From contig NZ_JAAAML010000002.1 of assembly GCF_024105735.1 (NCBI RefSeq), positions 558,001 through 622,000 on the forward strand: DNA of 64,000 nucleotides. Reading direction: 5' to 3'. Both the position numbers and the translations under genes were made by a program. Shown piece after piece: positions 44,092 through 54,126 of this stretch. Under the pieces are notes generated by a model. It saw only the letters and a program-made list of their open reading frames with translations, ran no database searches and was not told where the DNA came from. Each line of letters opens with the position of its first letter. The stretch's first letter is position 1. The stretch comes from Parahoeflea alexandrii (GTDB lineage: Bacteria; Pseudomonadota; Alphaproteobacteria; Rhizobiales; Rhizobiaceae).

Positions 44092-46326
44092 CTATATCTC
44101 ACGCCTGAAATTTGGCCTGACCACCACGGGCCGGCGCCGGCGGGGTCGCTGCGCCGGATTGGCCTCGGTGTCATCCATGGCTTCAGCGGCGGAAGCGGCG
44201 AGCGCTGTCTGCGCTGCCGCCGCACTTGCCGGAGGCCTTTCCTCACCGCCCTGCCGGGCCGCGGCATCGCGCGGTTCAGACACCGGGTTCAGGCCGTCGG
44301 CGACAGCCGTGGTCTCCAGGACGCTGGCTTCGGGCTCGGGCGCAGCGTTTCTTGCCTCGAGCGCTTCGTTGTGCCGGCTGATCCGGCGACCCACCTCGGC
44401 CAGCCCCTGTTCTGAAATCAGGATTCCACGGCTGGTTTTCCGGGCCAGCTGCTTGCGGACCAGGCTGTCGACGATGAGCCGCATCTGGCTGCGCATTTCG
44501 TGCGAGTAATCCTCGTCATAAAGCAGCGGCAGCAGATAGCCCTGCTTGTCATACACCGCGTTCAGGATGACGTTCTTGGCCGCCAGCACCGAGTCCGGGT
44601 CGTCCGGCTTGGCGTCGAGGTCGAGATCGGCGACATCAATGTCGTCCTTGCGGCGTGACTTCTTGGCGATGGCATTGGCGTCCCAGAACAGCTTGGAGAG
44701 CAGAAGCGACAATTCCTGCAGGAGAGCCAGCAGGGCGGGGAAATAATCCCGCGCCGAAGCCGTTCCGTTGAACAGCGCCTCGACCTTGCCGATTGCCTTG
44801 CTGATCGCGTCCTGGGAAGGGTTGATGCGGTCATAGAGACTGGCCAGATCCTCGCGATAGGGGCCCCCTTCCAGTCCGCGCGCCTCGGCCGCGGCAAGAC
44901 AGGTTTCCAGCACGTCTGCCCGCATCTCGTCATAGGCGCGGGTGATCGGCTTCAGCCGCTCCGGACCCGATAGGTCCAGCATGTCGTTGCGCAATCCGTC
45001 GATGATCTGCTTGCGGCGATCGGTCTCCTCGCAGACCTGGTTGAGGGCGGCCTGGTCGGCTTCCAGTGTTTCGATCTGCCGGAACACAGCCATCAGCGGC
45101 TGCGGTTCGCATGCGGGCAGGTCCGACATCGATTCGAGATCCGACAGGATCTCCGTGACCACCTGGCAGTAGCTGGCGGTTTGCCTGAAGCTAGTCTGGG
45201 AGGGTGTATCGACGAAGGCATTGACGCTTTGCAGAAAGCCGCCGGCATCAAGGGTGTAACCCGATGCGACATCCTCGCTGAGCTGGTTTGCGGCTGACTC
45301 GATGTCGGCAGCGATCTTGACCAGCTCCGACTGAAGCGCGGCCTGTTGCTGGCTCGCGCCGAGCAACTGGTCGCGGGCGGAGCTGTACTGCTTGTCGGCG
45401 TCAACCAGCTCTGTCCGGGTATCAGCGAGCTTTTCTCCCAGCGCGTTGTAGCAGGTGCCGGCCAGTCCGCCACCGGTGCCTGCACGGCGCCTGCGATTGC
45501 AGGCGGGATCACTCACCAGCTGACCGGCAAGCCCGTCGGCCAGAAGAATGGCCTTCTCGCCGGGTGGCACGCCCGGTTCGCCTTCCTCCTGCTTCAGGGC
45601 CAGTTCCAGCTGGTCGGCGAGGTCGGCGGTCGCGGCTTGTCTTTGCTGCCGTTCAGCGACCAGGCTCTCCAGAGCGTTGATCTGGGTCGAGAGGCTGGAG
45701 AGCTCCCGCTCGGCTTCGCCCTGCCGCGTGGTGAGCTGGGCCTGGCGATTCCGGAGCTCGACCTTTTTGGCTTCGACCAGCGACTGGATTTCGGAAGCGA
45801 TCTCCTTCTTGCGGTCACGGTCGCGCAGTTCATCGGTGAGCGCACCCATCCGGATCGAATAATCCTTCAACGCCTCGTCCGAAAGCAGGGTGGCTCGCTT
45901 GTCGGCGTAGCGATCGTTCATGTCCTGGCTGATATCGTGAGCGTAGAGCCCCATCTGGCGCAGATTGGTCTCGGCATTTGCGAGGTCGGAGCCGCCCACG
46001 CTGAGAAACTGCTGATGGTAGGACGCAAAGGAGGAAATCCAGCAGATCGCCACCGCCACCAGGTAGAACGGCATGACCAGCGCCACCTGCGTCAGCCGGT
46101 TGGAGGAGATGCCGTCGCCCAGTACAAGCGATGTAAAGGCGAGAAAGCCGACAGCAAGTGCTGTTATGCCGACCCAGGCATAGGTCTCGGTCATGAATAT
46201 TCGAGCGCCACCACTTGTCGCGTAAGCAGTCATGAAGAATGCAACCAAAGCGAAGACAATAATGAATGTCTGCTTCAGACGCGTGGTGCTTAGGATTGCA
46301 GTCCCGTCATTCTGTTTGCTGTCCAT
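44092..46326 (-). CDS. Membrane coiled-coil protein of unknown function
   Basis: A 744-residue protein with three N-terminal membrane helices (about residues 17-38, 48-68 and 79-103), then a long soluble part with strong coiled-coil character (Glu/Gln/Arg/Leu-rich, about residues 115-380) including six or more cysteines between 285 and 430. A hydrophobic patch (ALLALLQELSLLLSKLF, near 545) is followed by an acidic linker, a possible winged-helix-like segment (about 595-670) and a Pro/Arg-rich C-terminus (QRPRRRRPVVVRP). I do not recognise the family. It is the last gene of the minus-strand block, 38 bases after the SEDS-like gene, and looks like a scaffold linking membrane and cytosol. Confidence 0.75.
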   Translation of the reverse strand: MDSKQNDGTAILSTTRLKQTFIIVFALVAFFMTAYATSGGARIFMTETYAWVGITALAVGFLAFTSLVLGDGISSNRLTQVALVMPFYLVAVAICWISSFASYHQQFLSVGGSDLANAETNLRQMGLYAHDISQDMNDRYADKRATLLSDEALKDYSIRMGALTDELRDRDRKKEIASEIQSLVEAKKVELRNRQAQLTTRQGEAERELSSLSTQINALESLVAERQQRQAATADLADQLELALKQEEGEPGVPPGEKAILLADGLAGQLVSDPACNRRRRAGTGGGLAGTCYNALGEKLADTRTELVDADKQYSSARDQLLGASQQQAALQSELVKIAADIESAANQLSEDVASGYTLDAGGFLQSVNAFVDTPSQTSFRQTASYCQVVTEILSDLESMSDLPACEPQPLMAVFRQIETLEADQAALNQVCEETDRRKQIIDGLRNDMLDLSGPERLKPITRAYDEMRADVLETCLAAAEARGLEGGPYREDLASLYDRINPSQDAISKAIGKVEALFNGTASARDYFPALLALLQELSLLLSKLFWDANAIAKKSRRKDDIDVADLDLDAKPDDPDSVLAAKNVILNAVYDKQGYLLPLLYDEDYSHEMRSQMRLIVDSLVRKQLARKTSRGILISEQGLAEVGRRISRHNEALEARNAAPEPEASVLETTAVADGLNPVSEPRDAAARQGGEERPPASAAAAQTALAASAAEAMDDTEANPAQRPRRRRPVVVRPNFRREI

Positions 46327-46364
46327 CTCAACGCCTGCTCCCTTTACTCAAACACGAATGGTCA

Positions 46365-49300
46365 TCAACCCCGGCGTCGTGGCGGTATACGAATTGTTAA
46401 CACGGGTGCTTTCATTCCCGCAAGGCGAGTCGCCACGAGAAGCACCAGCGCTGCCGGTATTGCCATGAAGAGGTGATGACTGGTTCCCGCCGACAGCCAT
46501 GTCATTGGCTGCCCCATCACCGGCAACAGGCCGAAGGCATTCGACCAGGCCAGTATCCATTGCATCAGAAACAGCATGCCCGCGCCCAGCGCTATACAGG
46601 CAAGCGCCTGGTCCGCACCCGTTTCAACCGGATCGCGCGATCGCTTGGCCTGCAGTTTCAGATAAAGCCCGATGACGAGGAAGATGAAACAGGCCTGCAG
46701 CGCGATCAACAGCGTCGCGGCGGCATTGCCGTGACGGGTGGCAATGTAGGTGGCGGCAAAATCGCTCTGTACCACGGGAACGCAATGCGGCCGCACCGGC
46801 CCCTTCAGGGTCGACGGCGTGCATCGAAGCGTGTCCGCCTGTGGCGCCTCGTCCGGGCAGGTGATCCCCAGCCCCTTCGAGATCCCGTCGCCAAGCCACT
46901 CGACGGCCTTGCCGACATTGTAGGGTGCGGCTGTCAGTTCGGCGCTCAACCCGCATTGCGCATTGGCAAGCGTGGCCCGTGATCTCAGAACGTGGAAGTT
47001 CATGTCCCGCAGCATCAGCTGCCGAGGCTCCTCATATCCGCCGGTGCGGCCGAAACGCAGGTCGGCCCAGCTCATCAGCCGCTCGACCGGCAGCCGTCGG
47101 CCTTCACCCAGCACCTTTTCCAGTTCGGTGATCTGCTTGTCCGGACCGTAAAACCAGGACCAGTCCTGCACCCCGAGCCCCGCCTTTGTCGGCACGTCCC
47201 GCAGCGCCACCGCCATGACCAGCGCGATCAGAGGTGCGGCGATCGCGACCCGCGCCAGCGTCCAGTTGACGCGATTGCGGAATGCGACGGCGATTGTGAT
47301 GACCGCAAGGCATGTCACGGACACCGCCAGAATGACCATCTCATTGCGCATCATCGCCCAGGCGCCCATCAGTGCCAGCGGCAGCCCGAGCAACAGAATG
47401 AAGACTGCGCGCGGAACGGTGAGTGTGCGGATCAGCATGGCAACCAGAAACATCAGCGCGATGCCCGCAGCGATCGCATACTCGATCCTTCCCCCCAGCA
47501 GCTCGAAAACCTGCGCAATGCGCTCGGCGGTCAGCAGCGGCGCCAGGATGAGGGCGGCGAAGACCATCAGCAGCAGCACGAACTGACCGGCGCCCAGCCT
47601 GAAATCCCGGATCGAGGGCACGTAGGAAAGCGGAATCCGCCTGATGTCACGCAGATCGTCGAATTCTTCTTCCCGGATCCGCCAGCCGATGGCCATGACC
47701 CCGACCACCGCGGTGATCGCAGTTGCCGAACTGATGATGATCAGGGGTGAATAGTCGGACTTCACCGCCGGAACGAACAGCAGCGCGGCGATGAAGAACG
47801 CCGAGAGGACCACCGCGATCAGGGTTATGCCGAACCAGGCCTGTGCCAGCAGGCGGGCCCGGATCAGCCACTGTGCCAGTGACGCGCCGAGAAGCACGAC
47901 GATGGCGAATTTGCCCGCTTCGACCGGCTGGATCGATCCACCGAGACCGGTCTGGTTCCCGAGGAAGAACCAGGCTGCAAACAGCGCAAACACGATCGCC
48001 AGCAGCCACATCGTCGGTGAGAAGAAGGAGGGACGCCCGGCGAAATCATTGCCGATCCTGAGCTTGAGCGCGGTCGGAGACACGATGGTCAGTGCCATCA
48101 CGAACAGCGGCAGGATGTCGAGCACCACAAGCTTATGCTTGATGAAAAAGCGCTCCCAGTCGGAATTGGGACCCTCGGCGCTCATGCTGAACATCGAAAT
48201 CGAGCCGATCGCGATGATCGCGGTCAGGACCAGCCAAAGCGCCGAAAGGCCGGCGCCGCCGGAGCGGTCGAGCGTCACAACGATGGTCGCGCACACCCAC
48301 AGCGCCCCCATCGCGTAGAAAAGCCAGCGCGCCGCATCGGGAATCTCGATGAACAGACGGGCAATCGCAACAAGGTCAGGAGCCAGCGCCAGAAGCAGCA
48401 CCAGACCACCGGCGAGGGTCAGGAAAACCGCGCGCACGATGCTTCCGTTGGAGCGCCAGATGGTCGCGCCGGGAACCGCAAGAACAATCAGCAGCGATAG
48501 GCAGATCGCCGCGCCCCGGGCGAGGATCTCGGCGCTGACCAGCCCTTCGGGACTGCTCACGAACAGCCGGTCAAGCGTTGTCGGAAGTGTTAGCTTGGCT
48601 ACCTCGATGCTTGCCCCTTCCGGCAGCGTATTGGGCGAACTGTCAAGCGGTGGAGGGCAATCTTCGGCTGAAGCGGTTTCCACCACGATGTCGGATGTCT
48701 GTGCGCAAACGCTGTCGTCGAACAGCGCAATCCTGCGGTTGGGCAGGATGTGCACTTCCCAGCCGCCGCCAGACAGCGGCTTTGCAACGATTTCATGCCG
48801 GGTCTTGCCGGCCGTGAAATGCGTGACCGGCGGATACGCGAGTGGCCCCGTCGAGGCGACTGTCACCTCGATGCCGGTGCGGCCGTAATTCTGGCGCACC
48901 CGGGTACCGTCCACCCAGGTTTCGAAACTGACGGGAACCAGTTGAGCATCGCGGTAGATTGAAACAAACAGCCGATCGTCGGAGAGGTTCTTGCTGACGA
49001 TGAATTCCAGTTCCGGGTTGGCCCGTGGCATGGCCACCAGGGCATACCGGTGCATCGTGCAGTCGACCTCTCCGCCCAGAACGGCGATGGTCGTCCTGCC
49101 TTTTCGCCGCAGAAGGTCGCTCAATCCAACCGGTTCGAGATAGTCCGACAGGCTGCGCACGACATCATCGCTCAGCCTGTTCGCCTGGGACACCACCCAG
49201 CTTGCGGTGCTTTGTTCATAACAATCGGCGGCCGGTTGCCCGTTGACCGCAATTTCCGCTCCGTCGCGATAAACCACTGCGGTGGAGGTTCTGCCGGACC

Positions 49301-49760
49301 AGTCCTCGACATCGAACTTCAGCCCGCCACCGTCGCCGGCCGAGATGCTGACGAACTGGGACCCGGCGGAAAGCACCGTGACGGCGCCTTTCGCGCGGGA
49401 GATCTCGTAACGTTCGCTCGAGCCTTCCTCGGTCTTGCCACCGAATTCGACATTGAGATCGCGCAGCTCCGCCACCCGGCTGATCAGCAGCCGGCCGTCC
49501 TCGGACGCGCGCAGGCGCACATGTTGCAATTCTGCCGAACGGGCGCCGGCAGGCTGGAGCAGTTCGGCGCGTCCCAGCACCACTTCCTCTCCCGGCGGTA
49601 TGGTCAGCGTCAGGTCCTTGAGCGAACTGAAGCGGGGGGCGTTTTCCGCAGCCGTGTTGAGCGCAAACAGCCACCAGAAGATCACTGCCACTGTGCCCAG
49701 GCCGAAGCCCAGGCGCACCAGAATGGCGAAGATCCATGTGATGGAGCGCACGAGCTTCAT
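46365..49760 (-). CDS. SEDS (FtsW/RodA)-like polytopic membrane protein with large extracytoplasmic domain
   Basis: A 1131-residue protein. One N-terminal membrane helix (about 8-32) is followed by a beta-rich, presumably periplasmic domain (about 33-405), then some 15 membrane helices. Near the C-terminus, SDFAATYIATRHG (about 997) and GQPMTWLSAGTSHHL (about 1083) correspond to the TDFIF..EELG and LPFISYGGSS motifs of FtsW/RodA, so the last ten or so helices look like a divergent SEDS glycan polymerase, normally about 400 residues. Its start overlaps the stop of the PBP-like gene by four bases, the usual pairing of a SEDS protein with its class B PBP. The extra N-terminal half is not known to me from FtsW or RodA. 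Confidence 0.72.
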   Translation of the reverse strand: MKLVRSITWIFAILVRLGFGLGTVAVIFWWLFALNTAAENAPRFSSLKDLTLTIPPGEEVVLGRAELLQPAGARSAELQHVRLRASEDGRLLISRVAELRDLNVEFGGKTEEGSSERYEISRAKGAVTVLSAGSQFVSISAGDGGGLKFDVEDWSGRTSTAVVYRDGAEIAVNGQPAADCYEQSTASWVVSQANRLSDDVVRSLSDYLEPVGLSDLLRRKGRTTIAVLGGEVDCTMHRYALVAMPRANPELEFIVSKNLSDDRLFVSIYRDAQLVPVSFETWVDGTRVRQNYGRTGIEVTVASTGPLAYPPVTHFTAGKTRHEIVAKPLSGGGWEVHILPNRRIALFDDSVCAQTSDIVVETASAEDCPPPLDSSPNTLPEGASIEVAKLTLPTTLDRLFVSSPEGLVSAEILARGAAICLSLLIVLAVPGATIWRSNGSIVRAVFLTLAGGLVLLLALAPDLVAIARLFIEIPDAARWLFYAMGALWVCATIVVTLDRSGGAGLSALWLVLTAIIAIGSISMFSMSAEGPNSDWERFFIKHKLVVLDILPLFVMALTIVSPTALKLRIGNDFAGRPSFFSPTMWLLAIVFALFAAWFFLGNQTGLGGSIQPVEAGKFAIVVLLGASLAQWLIRARLLAQAWFGITLIAVVLSAFFIAALLFVPAVKSDYSPLIIISSATAITAVVGVMAIGWRIREEEFDDLRDIRRIPLSYVPSIRDFRLGAGQFVLLLMVFAALILAPLLTAERIAQVFELLGGRIEYAIAAGIALMFLVAMLIRTLTVPRAVFILLLGLPLALMGAWAMMRNEMVILAVSVTCLAVITIAVAFRNRVNWTLARVAIAAPLIALVMAVALRDVPTKAGLGVQDWSWFYGPDKQITELEKVLGEGRRLPVERLMSWADLRFGRTGGYEEPRQLMLRDMNFHVLRSRATLANAQCGLSAELTAAPYNVGKAVEWLGDGISKGLGITCPDEAPQADTLRCTPSTLKGPVRPHCVPVVQSDFAATYIATRHGNAAATLLIALQACFIFLVIGLYLKLQAKRSRDPVETGADQALACIALGAGMLFLMQWILAWSNAFGLLPVMGQPMTWLSAGTSHHLFMAIPAALVLLVATRLAGMKAPVLTIRIPPRRRG

Positions 49761-52594
49761 TTTTCCGCCTCGTACAAGGCAAGAAGGAAGTCACGCACGA
49801 TCGGCCCGCACACCGAGCCGCCATAGCTCGGGGAAAACGCCACCCGGCAGGCAAAGGCGATTTTCTGGTCAAACCCGGGAAGGCCGGGTACCGGATCGAC
49901 ATAGCCGACAAGCCAGGAAGCGTATCGTCCATCAGGGGGTGCATTGGTGTTGAACACCGGTGCCGTTCCCGTCTTTGCGTAGACCGAGTTGCGCAGCTCC
50001 GCAGGAATTTTGGCGAAGGCGCTGCGCGAGGTGCCGCCCTGCTTTCGCACCACGGCCGCCATGCCGTCGCGGATTTCCCGCAGGAAGCTGTCCGCCAGCG
50101 CCTGTTTTTCAGGCGGCGCGATCAGCAAAGGCTGACCTTCCTCCGGATCATTGGACGGCCCACGCTGTTCCTGCGGCACAAGGTGGGGCCTGACGATCCG
50201 GCCCGATGCGACCGAGGCTGCGACCGAGGCCATCGACAGCGGGCTGGCCGTAACGCTGAGCCCGATGCCGCCGCGGGCCAGCCGCAGCCGCCGCGGTTCA
50301 CCGGGAGGTACCGGCAATCCGGCTTCGACGATGAGCGGACTTGCCCGGCCGCGCCCCGTGGCGGGATAATTGACATCAAGAATGTCGAGCGCGCTCTTGC
50401 GTGCGATCGCCTCGGGACTGCGCGCGGCGGGGAAGAACCGTTCGGCTTCGCGCGCCAGCAGCAGATCAGGGACCAGTCTGGTGTGCTCGAACCCGGTTTC
50501 CGGATCGACAAGCTTGTCGGCGTCCAGATACATGGCGATGCCGGCAAAATACAGGTTCGAGGACCGCTTGATGGCTTCGCACAGGCCGCCTCGGGGCGCG
50601 GGCGTATCCCCGCAGCCGCTTTCGACCCCGGTTTCGCGAATGTGGGCAATGCCGCTGCGCACCCCGGCGGAAGAGGCCGAATTGCCCATGCAGAAGACGA
50701 TACGGTCGCGCGCGCCGAGGATCGGCAGTGCGTTGAGTTTCTTCGGATCGCGCTCCTCGTAGTTGGGGGTGCAGCGCCCGTTGAACGAAGGCCGGGTGGC
50801 GACGATACCGAAGAGATCGGCAATCCGGTTCGGGCTTGCGCGCCCCAGCAAGACCTCCTCAAGCGCCGCATCGCCGCTGTCGAGAACATACTGGCTGGCG
50901 GCAAGCGCGGTGATCAGCTTGAACGATGACCCCGGTGTGCCGCGCAGATCGTAATTACGCCAGGCATAGGCTGCCAGCGGGCTTTTGGAAGACGCCGTCA
51001 GTTCCAGCGTTTCGATGTCCCACGACGACATTCCGGTGCGCGGCTGCGGCAGGCTGGCAATGGCCAGAACATCGCCGGCATCCTCGCCTTCGGCATCCAG
51101 GATGACGAGGTCGGCGCGGCGGCTGCATCGTTCCTCGTCCTTCGGGCACCTGTAATTCTGTACCAGCGCCGCCAGCGCCTTTTCCTGGTAGTCGGGAACA
51201 AGGGTCAGCGACGGGTTTTCTCCCGCCTCGGTCCGGGTCAGGGCGGCTGCCACCGAGCCTGAATCCCCGGTGCCAAGCCCGAGCAGCGGGGCGAGGCCGA
51301 TCTCGAAAGCCTTCTGGGTCAGAGCCCCTTGGGAATCGAGAACAGGCAGATCGCCCAGCGCCAGCCCGGTCAGCGGCTCCGACTGGCGCTCCACCCTCTG
51401 GCTGTCCGGAACGTTCCAGCTCAGCTCGCAACCGGTATCGCGAGCCCCCCTGGCCGATTTGCCGGTTTCGAATCCGGATAGGTCGCAGGCAACCCGGATA
51501 CGGCCGAACCCGAGCGAGACCTTCTCATCGGGCGTCGCGGCCGCTTCCGTTTCGCGGTTGGCAAGATAGCGCCTGAGGCCGCGGTCGATCCGGATCGACG
51601 GCTCGATGACCAGTTCGAGATCGGCAACCCGGCCTTTCGGTTCGCTCAGCAATAGCAGCGATCCGGTCGGCCGTCCGCGCGGGTTTTCGCCCTCGCAGCG
51701 AACCCTGTGACCGATGCCCCGCGAATCGTCGCCACAGAAGATCGCCAGCGACGCCATCTGGCGCTTTCCGGCAGCCTCACGCAACTCGTCCTCGGAGGTG
51801 GTCGGGTCGATTTTCAACGGCGTCCCGTTGACCGAAACGGATTTGACCGCACCGATGGTCCGGATACTCACCGGCAGGTCGCCGAATGCCATGCTGGTTG
51901 TGAACCGGTACTCACCGGATTCGCCGGTCTGCGTATCGATAACCGGCGTGATGACTTTCCAGTCCGCGAAGAAACTCTCGGTCTCGCTGGCCAGGAAGGC
52001 ATAGTCGAACTGCGAAATGGTCGCGGTCGTGATTGACTGGACGGCCCTGCCATCGGCGGCAATCGTTGCATCCCATTTGTTCGGCAGGCAGCGCGGCGGA
52101 ACAAACAGCCTGGCGCTGCTCACGCCATCGGCGCAAGCCACACCTTCATCTGAAAGAAGAGCGCTGGCGGCCTCTCGGTTGTCTGAAACCGCAACGATCC
52201 GGTAGCTCTGGTTGAAGTTGGCGACCTCCTGGCGGATCCGCTCGCCCTGCGCCGATTCACACAGTTCGCGGATGTATTTGCGGCCGTCCTCTCCCGCCGG
52301 GCCGGAGACCAGGGTGACGGTTTCGGGCGAGCGCAGCGCCAGCGTGTTGCACGGGGCATGTCCAAGCGAGACCGAAACCCCGTCGCGCACCGGCCAGATG
52401 GCGCCGCCCGCGCTGAGGAAATCGAAGGTGGTTGCATCGAACGCCAGGGCGCTCGGGATCTCGACGCGCTCCATCCAGACACGGTTGATCCTGAAGGTCT
52501 CGACAAAGAAATACGCACCCGCATAAAGAATGCCGGCAAGCAGGGTCAGCACAACGATCTGGAAATAGCGCGCACCGAGCAGCCTGGCCTTCAT
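49757..52594 (-). CDS. Penicillin-binding protein (class B transpeptidase-like), enlarged
   Basis: A 945-residue bitopic protein: one N-terminal membrane helix (about residues 11-31), a long unknown periplasmic part, then a transpeptidase domain. The three active-site motifs are complete: S556-S-F-K559 in GTPGSSFKL, S678-S-N680 and K874-T-G-T in YAKTGTAPV. Spacing between the first two (122 residues) is larger than usual, with cysteine-containing inserts. It should crosslink peptide stems or at least bind beta-lactams; the family is normally 570-650 residues. Only five bases after the 503-residue protein gene, and its stop overlaps the SEDS-like start (ATGA), so it is translationally coupled to its likely polymerase. 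Confidence 0.82.
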   Translation of the reverse strand: MKARLLGARYFQIVVLTLLAGILYAGAYFFVETFRINRVWMERVEIPSALAFDATTFDFLSAGGAIWPVRDGVSVSLGHAPCNTLALRSPETVTLVSGPAGEDGRKYIRELCESAQGERIRQEVANFNQSYRIVAVSDNREAASALLSDEGVACADGVSSARLFVPPRCLPNKWDATIAADGRAVQSITTATISQFDYAFLASETESFFADWKVITPVIDTQTGESGEYRFTTSMAFGDLPVSIRTIGAVKSVSVNGTPLKIDPTTSEDELREAAGKRQMASLAIFCGDDSRGIGHRVRCEGENPRGRPTGSLLLLSEPKGRVADLELVIEPSIRIDRGLRRYLANRETEAAATPDEKVSLGFGRIRVACDLSGFETGKSARGARDTGCELSWNVPDSQRVERQSEPLTGLALGDLPVLDSQGALTQKAFEIGLAPLLGLGTGDSGSVAAALTRTEAGENPSLTLVPDYQEKALAALVQNYRCPKDEERCSRRADLVILDAEGEDAGDVLAIASLPQPRTGMSSWDIETLELTASSKSPLAAYAWRNYDLRGTPGSSFKLITALAASQYVLDSGDAALEEVLLGRASPNRIADLFGIVATRPSFNGRCTPNYEERDPKKLNALPILGARDRIVFCMGNSASSAGVRSGIAHIRETGVESGCGDTPAPRGGLCEAIKRSSNLYFAGIAMYLDADKLVDPETGFEHTRLVPDLLLAREAERFFPAARSPEAIARKSALDILDVNYPATGRGRASPLIVEAGLPVPPGEPRRLRLARGGIGLSVTASPLSMASVAASVASGRIVRPHLVPQEQRGPSNDPEEGQPLLIAPPEKQALADSFLREIRDGMAAVVRKQGGTSRSAFAKIPAELRNSVYAKTGTAPVFNTNAPPDGRYASWLVGYVDPVPGLPGFDQKIAFACRVAFSPSYGGSVCGPIVRDFLLALYEAEK

Positions 52595-52599
52595 CGCTC

Positions 52600-54111
52600 T
52601 CAGCCTCCCTCGTAGGGGGTCAGCACCAGCGGACCGACGACTTTTCGCGTCTGCCCCGGTTCAAAACCCGAGACCGGCATCCCCGAGCACTTCTCGGCAT
52701 AGGCTTCGCCCAGCGAAAGCACCGTATCGCCGAAGGAGACCCGGCCGCACTGGTCGAGCCAGTCGAGATGATAGCCGCTGAACGACTGGAATGTGTCGGA
52801 GAAGATCACCTTGTCGGGCACCTCCGGCAGTTCCAGGTAACCGAACGGTTCGCCATCGGCGCGGCCGATCTCGATGATGTTGTTCTCGATCGTCCGGCAC
52901 TTGAGCCCAACGCTTCCCGGCGTCTTGAACGGTGCGCCGGTCTGCCCCCATTCGTAGACATACTGCTCTTCATTCTCGCAGTCCCAGACCAGCGAGATCC
53001 GCGGCACCTGCAGCGCGTAGGCGGTCAGGATGTTGTCCCGGTCGAGATCGATCCAGACCCGGTCGACATCACGCTGGGACAGGTCTCTCAGGTCGAACAG
53101 CAGCGAGCTTATCGCCGCGTTGCATCTTGGCGACGGTTTCCAGTGCAGTCGCGAGCGGCGCTGATCGACACAGATCTCAAGCCGTCCCGGCACCTGTGCA
53201 GTGGCGACAAAATCGATCTTCCAGGCAATGTCGCATTGATCATCGCCGGCTGCCGCCCGGCTCGGCACCGGCTCGTTGCCGTGGCTGCGGCAGAAGGACA
53301 GGCTTGCATCGATGCCACCCGAACGGGTTTCCGCCCCGCTTGGTGCCAGCGCCGAATCCTTGTTGATGAACATGAAGGAGGATTGCACCTCCTCGCTGGA
53401 CCCCAGATCGATCCCGGCATGCAGAAGGCTCTCGCCAATGCCGATCACCAGCCCGCCCTGTCCCTTGTACAGCCCGGCCGGCCGGCCATCGAGCAGGAGC
53501 GGCTCGTTGTACTGATCGCGCCGGGAGGGATCGGGGTAATAGCGGATCCAGCCGATCGGGCGTTCGCCGCGGCGCGGCACGAAGACCCCTTCGCCAAGAT
53601 ACATGTTGAGTTGGTTGGACGGCAGCGACGGATTGACCATGCAGTCGACGCGGATGCCGATGGTCGGGTCGAAATAGCCCTTCAGGGTCGAGCTCAGGCT
53701 CTCGGAGATGCGTTCCTCCAGCCCCCTTTCGGACGCCGTATCGCAGACACCGCCGGCACCGGAGACGAAGGTGAGGTGCTGGAAGGCGACTTCCACCACC
53801 TCCGAGCCATTGGCGGTCCCGATGATCAGCTTGTCGGTGATGTTGTAGAGTACCTCATCGACCGAACCGCGCGAGACCTGGAACCAGCCCGAGCGCTTGG
53901 ACGGATCCGGGTTTCCGCCGACAACCCAGGGAAAATCCCTCGCCGCCTTGCTGCCAAGCTTGAACAGCCACCCAAGCAGGCCGGATTTGGGAATGGCAAA
54001 GACATTGCGGCGCCAGAACGCCTGGTTGTCGCGCAGATCGAGCTTGACCGGGATCATCACGACAGGCCGGTCGGATTCGTCGCTGTAGCGGACTGGATTA
54101 CCAAGAGACAT
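52600..54111 (-). CDS. Unknown 503-residue protein of the SEDS/PBP locus
   Basis: I do not recognise the family. No signal peptide or clear membrane helix is seen. The sequence is beta-rich with many Gly, Asp and Trp residues and some ten scattered cysteines (for example VCDT, RVDCM, SFCRS, QCD, EICVD, RCN, WDCE, KCRT), which would suit either disulfides or simply an all-beta fold; the absence of a signal argues for the cytosol. Segments GWIRYYPDPSRRDQYNEP and GLYKGQGGLVIGIGES stand out. The gene is placed tightly between the anchored coiled-coil gene (15 bases) and the PBP gene (5 bases), so it belongs to the same transcription unit. Confidence 0.75.
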   Translation of the reverse strand: MSLGNPVRYSDESDRPVVMIPVKLDLRDNQAFWRRNVFAIPKSGLLGWLFKLGSKAARDFPWVVGGNPDPSKRSGWFQVSRGSVDEVLYNITDKLIIGTANGSEVVEVAFQHLTFVSGAGGVCDTASERGLEERISESLSSTLKGYFDPTIGIRVDCMVNPSLPSNQLNMYLGEGVFVPRRGERPIGWIRYYPDPSRRDQYNEPLLLDGRPAGLYKGQGGLVIGIGESLLHAGIDLGSSEEVQSSFMFINKDSALAPSGAETRSGGIDASLSFCRSHGNEPVPSRAAAGDDQCDIAWKIDFVATAQVPGRLEICVDQRRSRLHWKPSPRCNAAISSLLFDLRDLSQRDVDRVWIDLDRDNILTAYALQVPRISLVWDCENEEQYVYEWGQTGAPFKTPGSVGLKCRTIENNIIEIGRADGEPFGYLELPEVPDKVIFSDTFQSFSGYHLDWLDQCGRVSFGDTVLSLGEAYAEKCSGMPVSGFEPGQTRKVVGPLVLTPYEGG

Positions 54112-54126
54112 GAATGGGTCCGCGCC

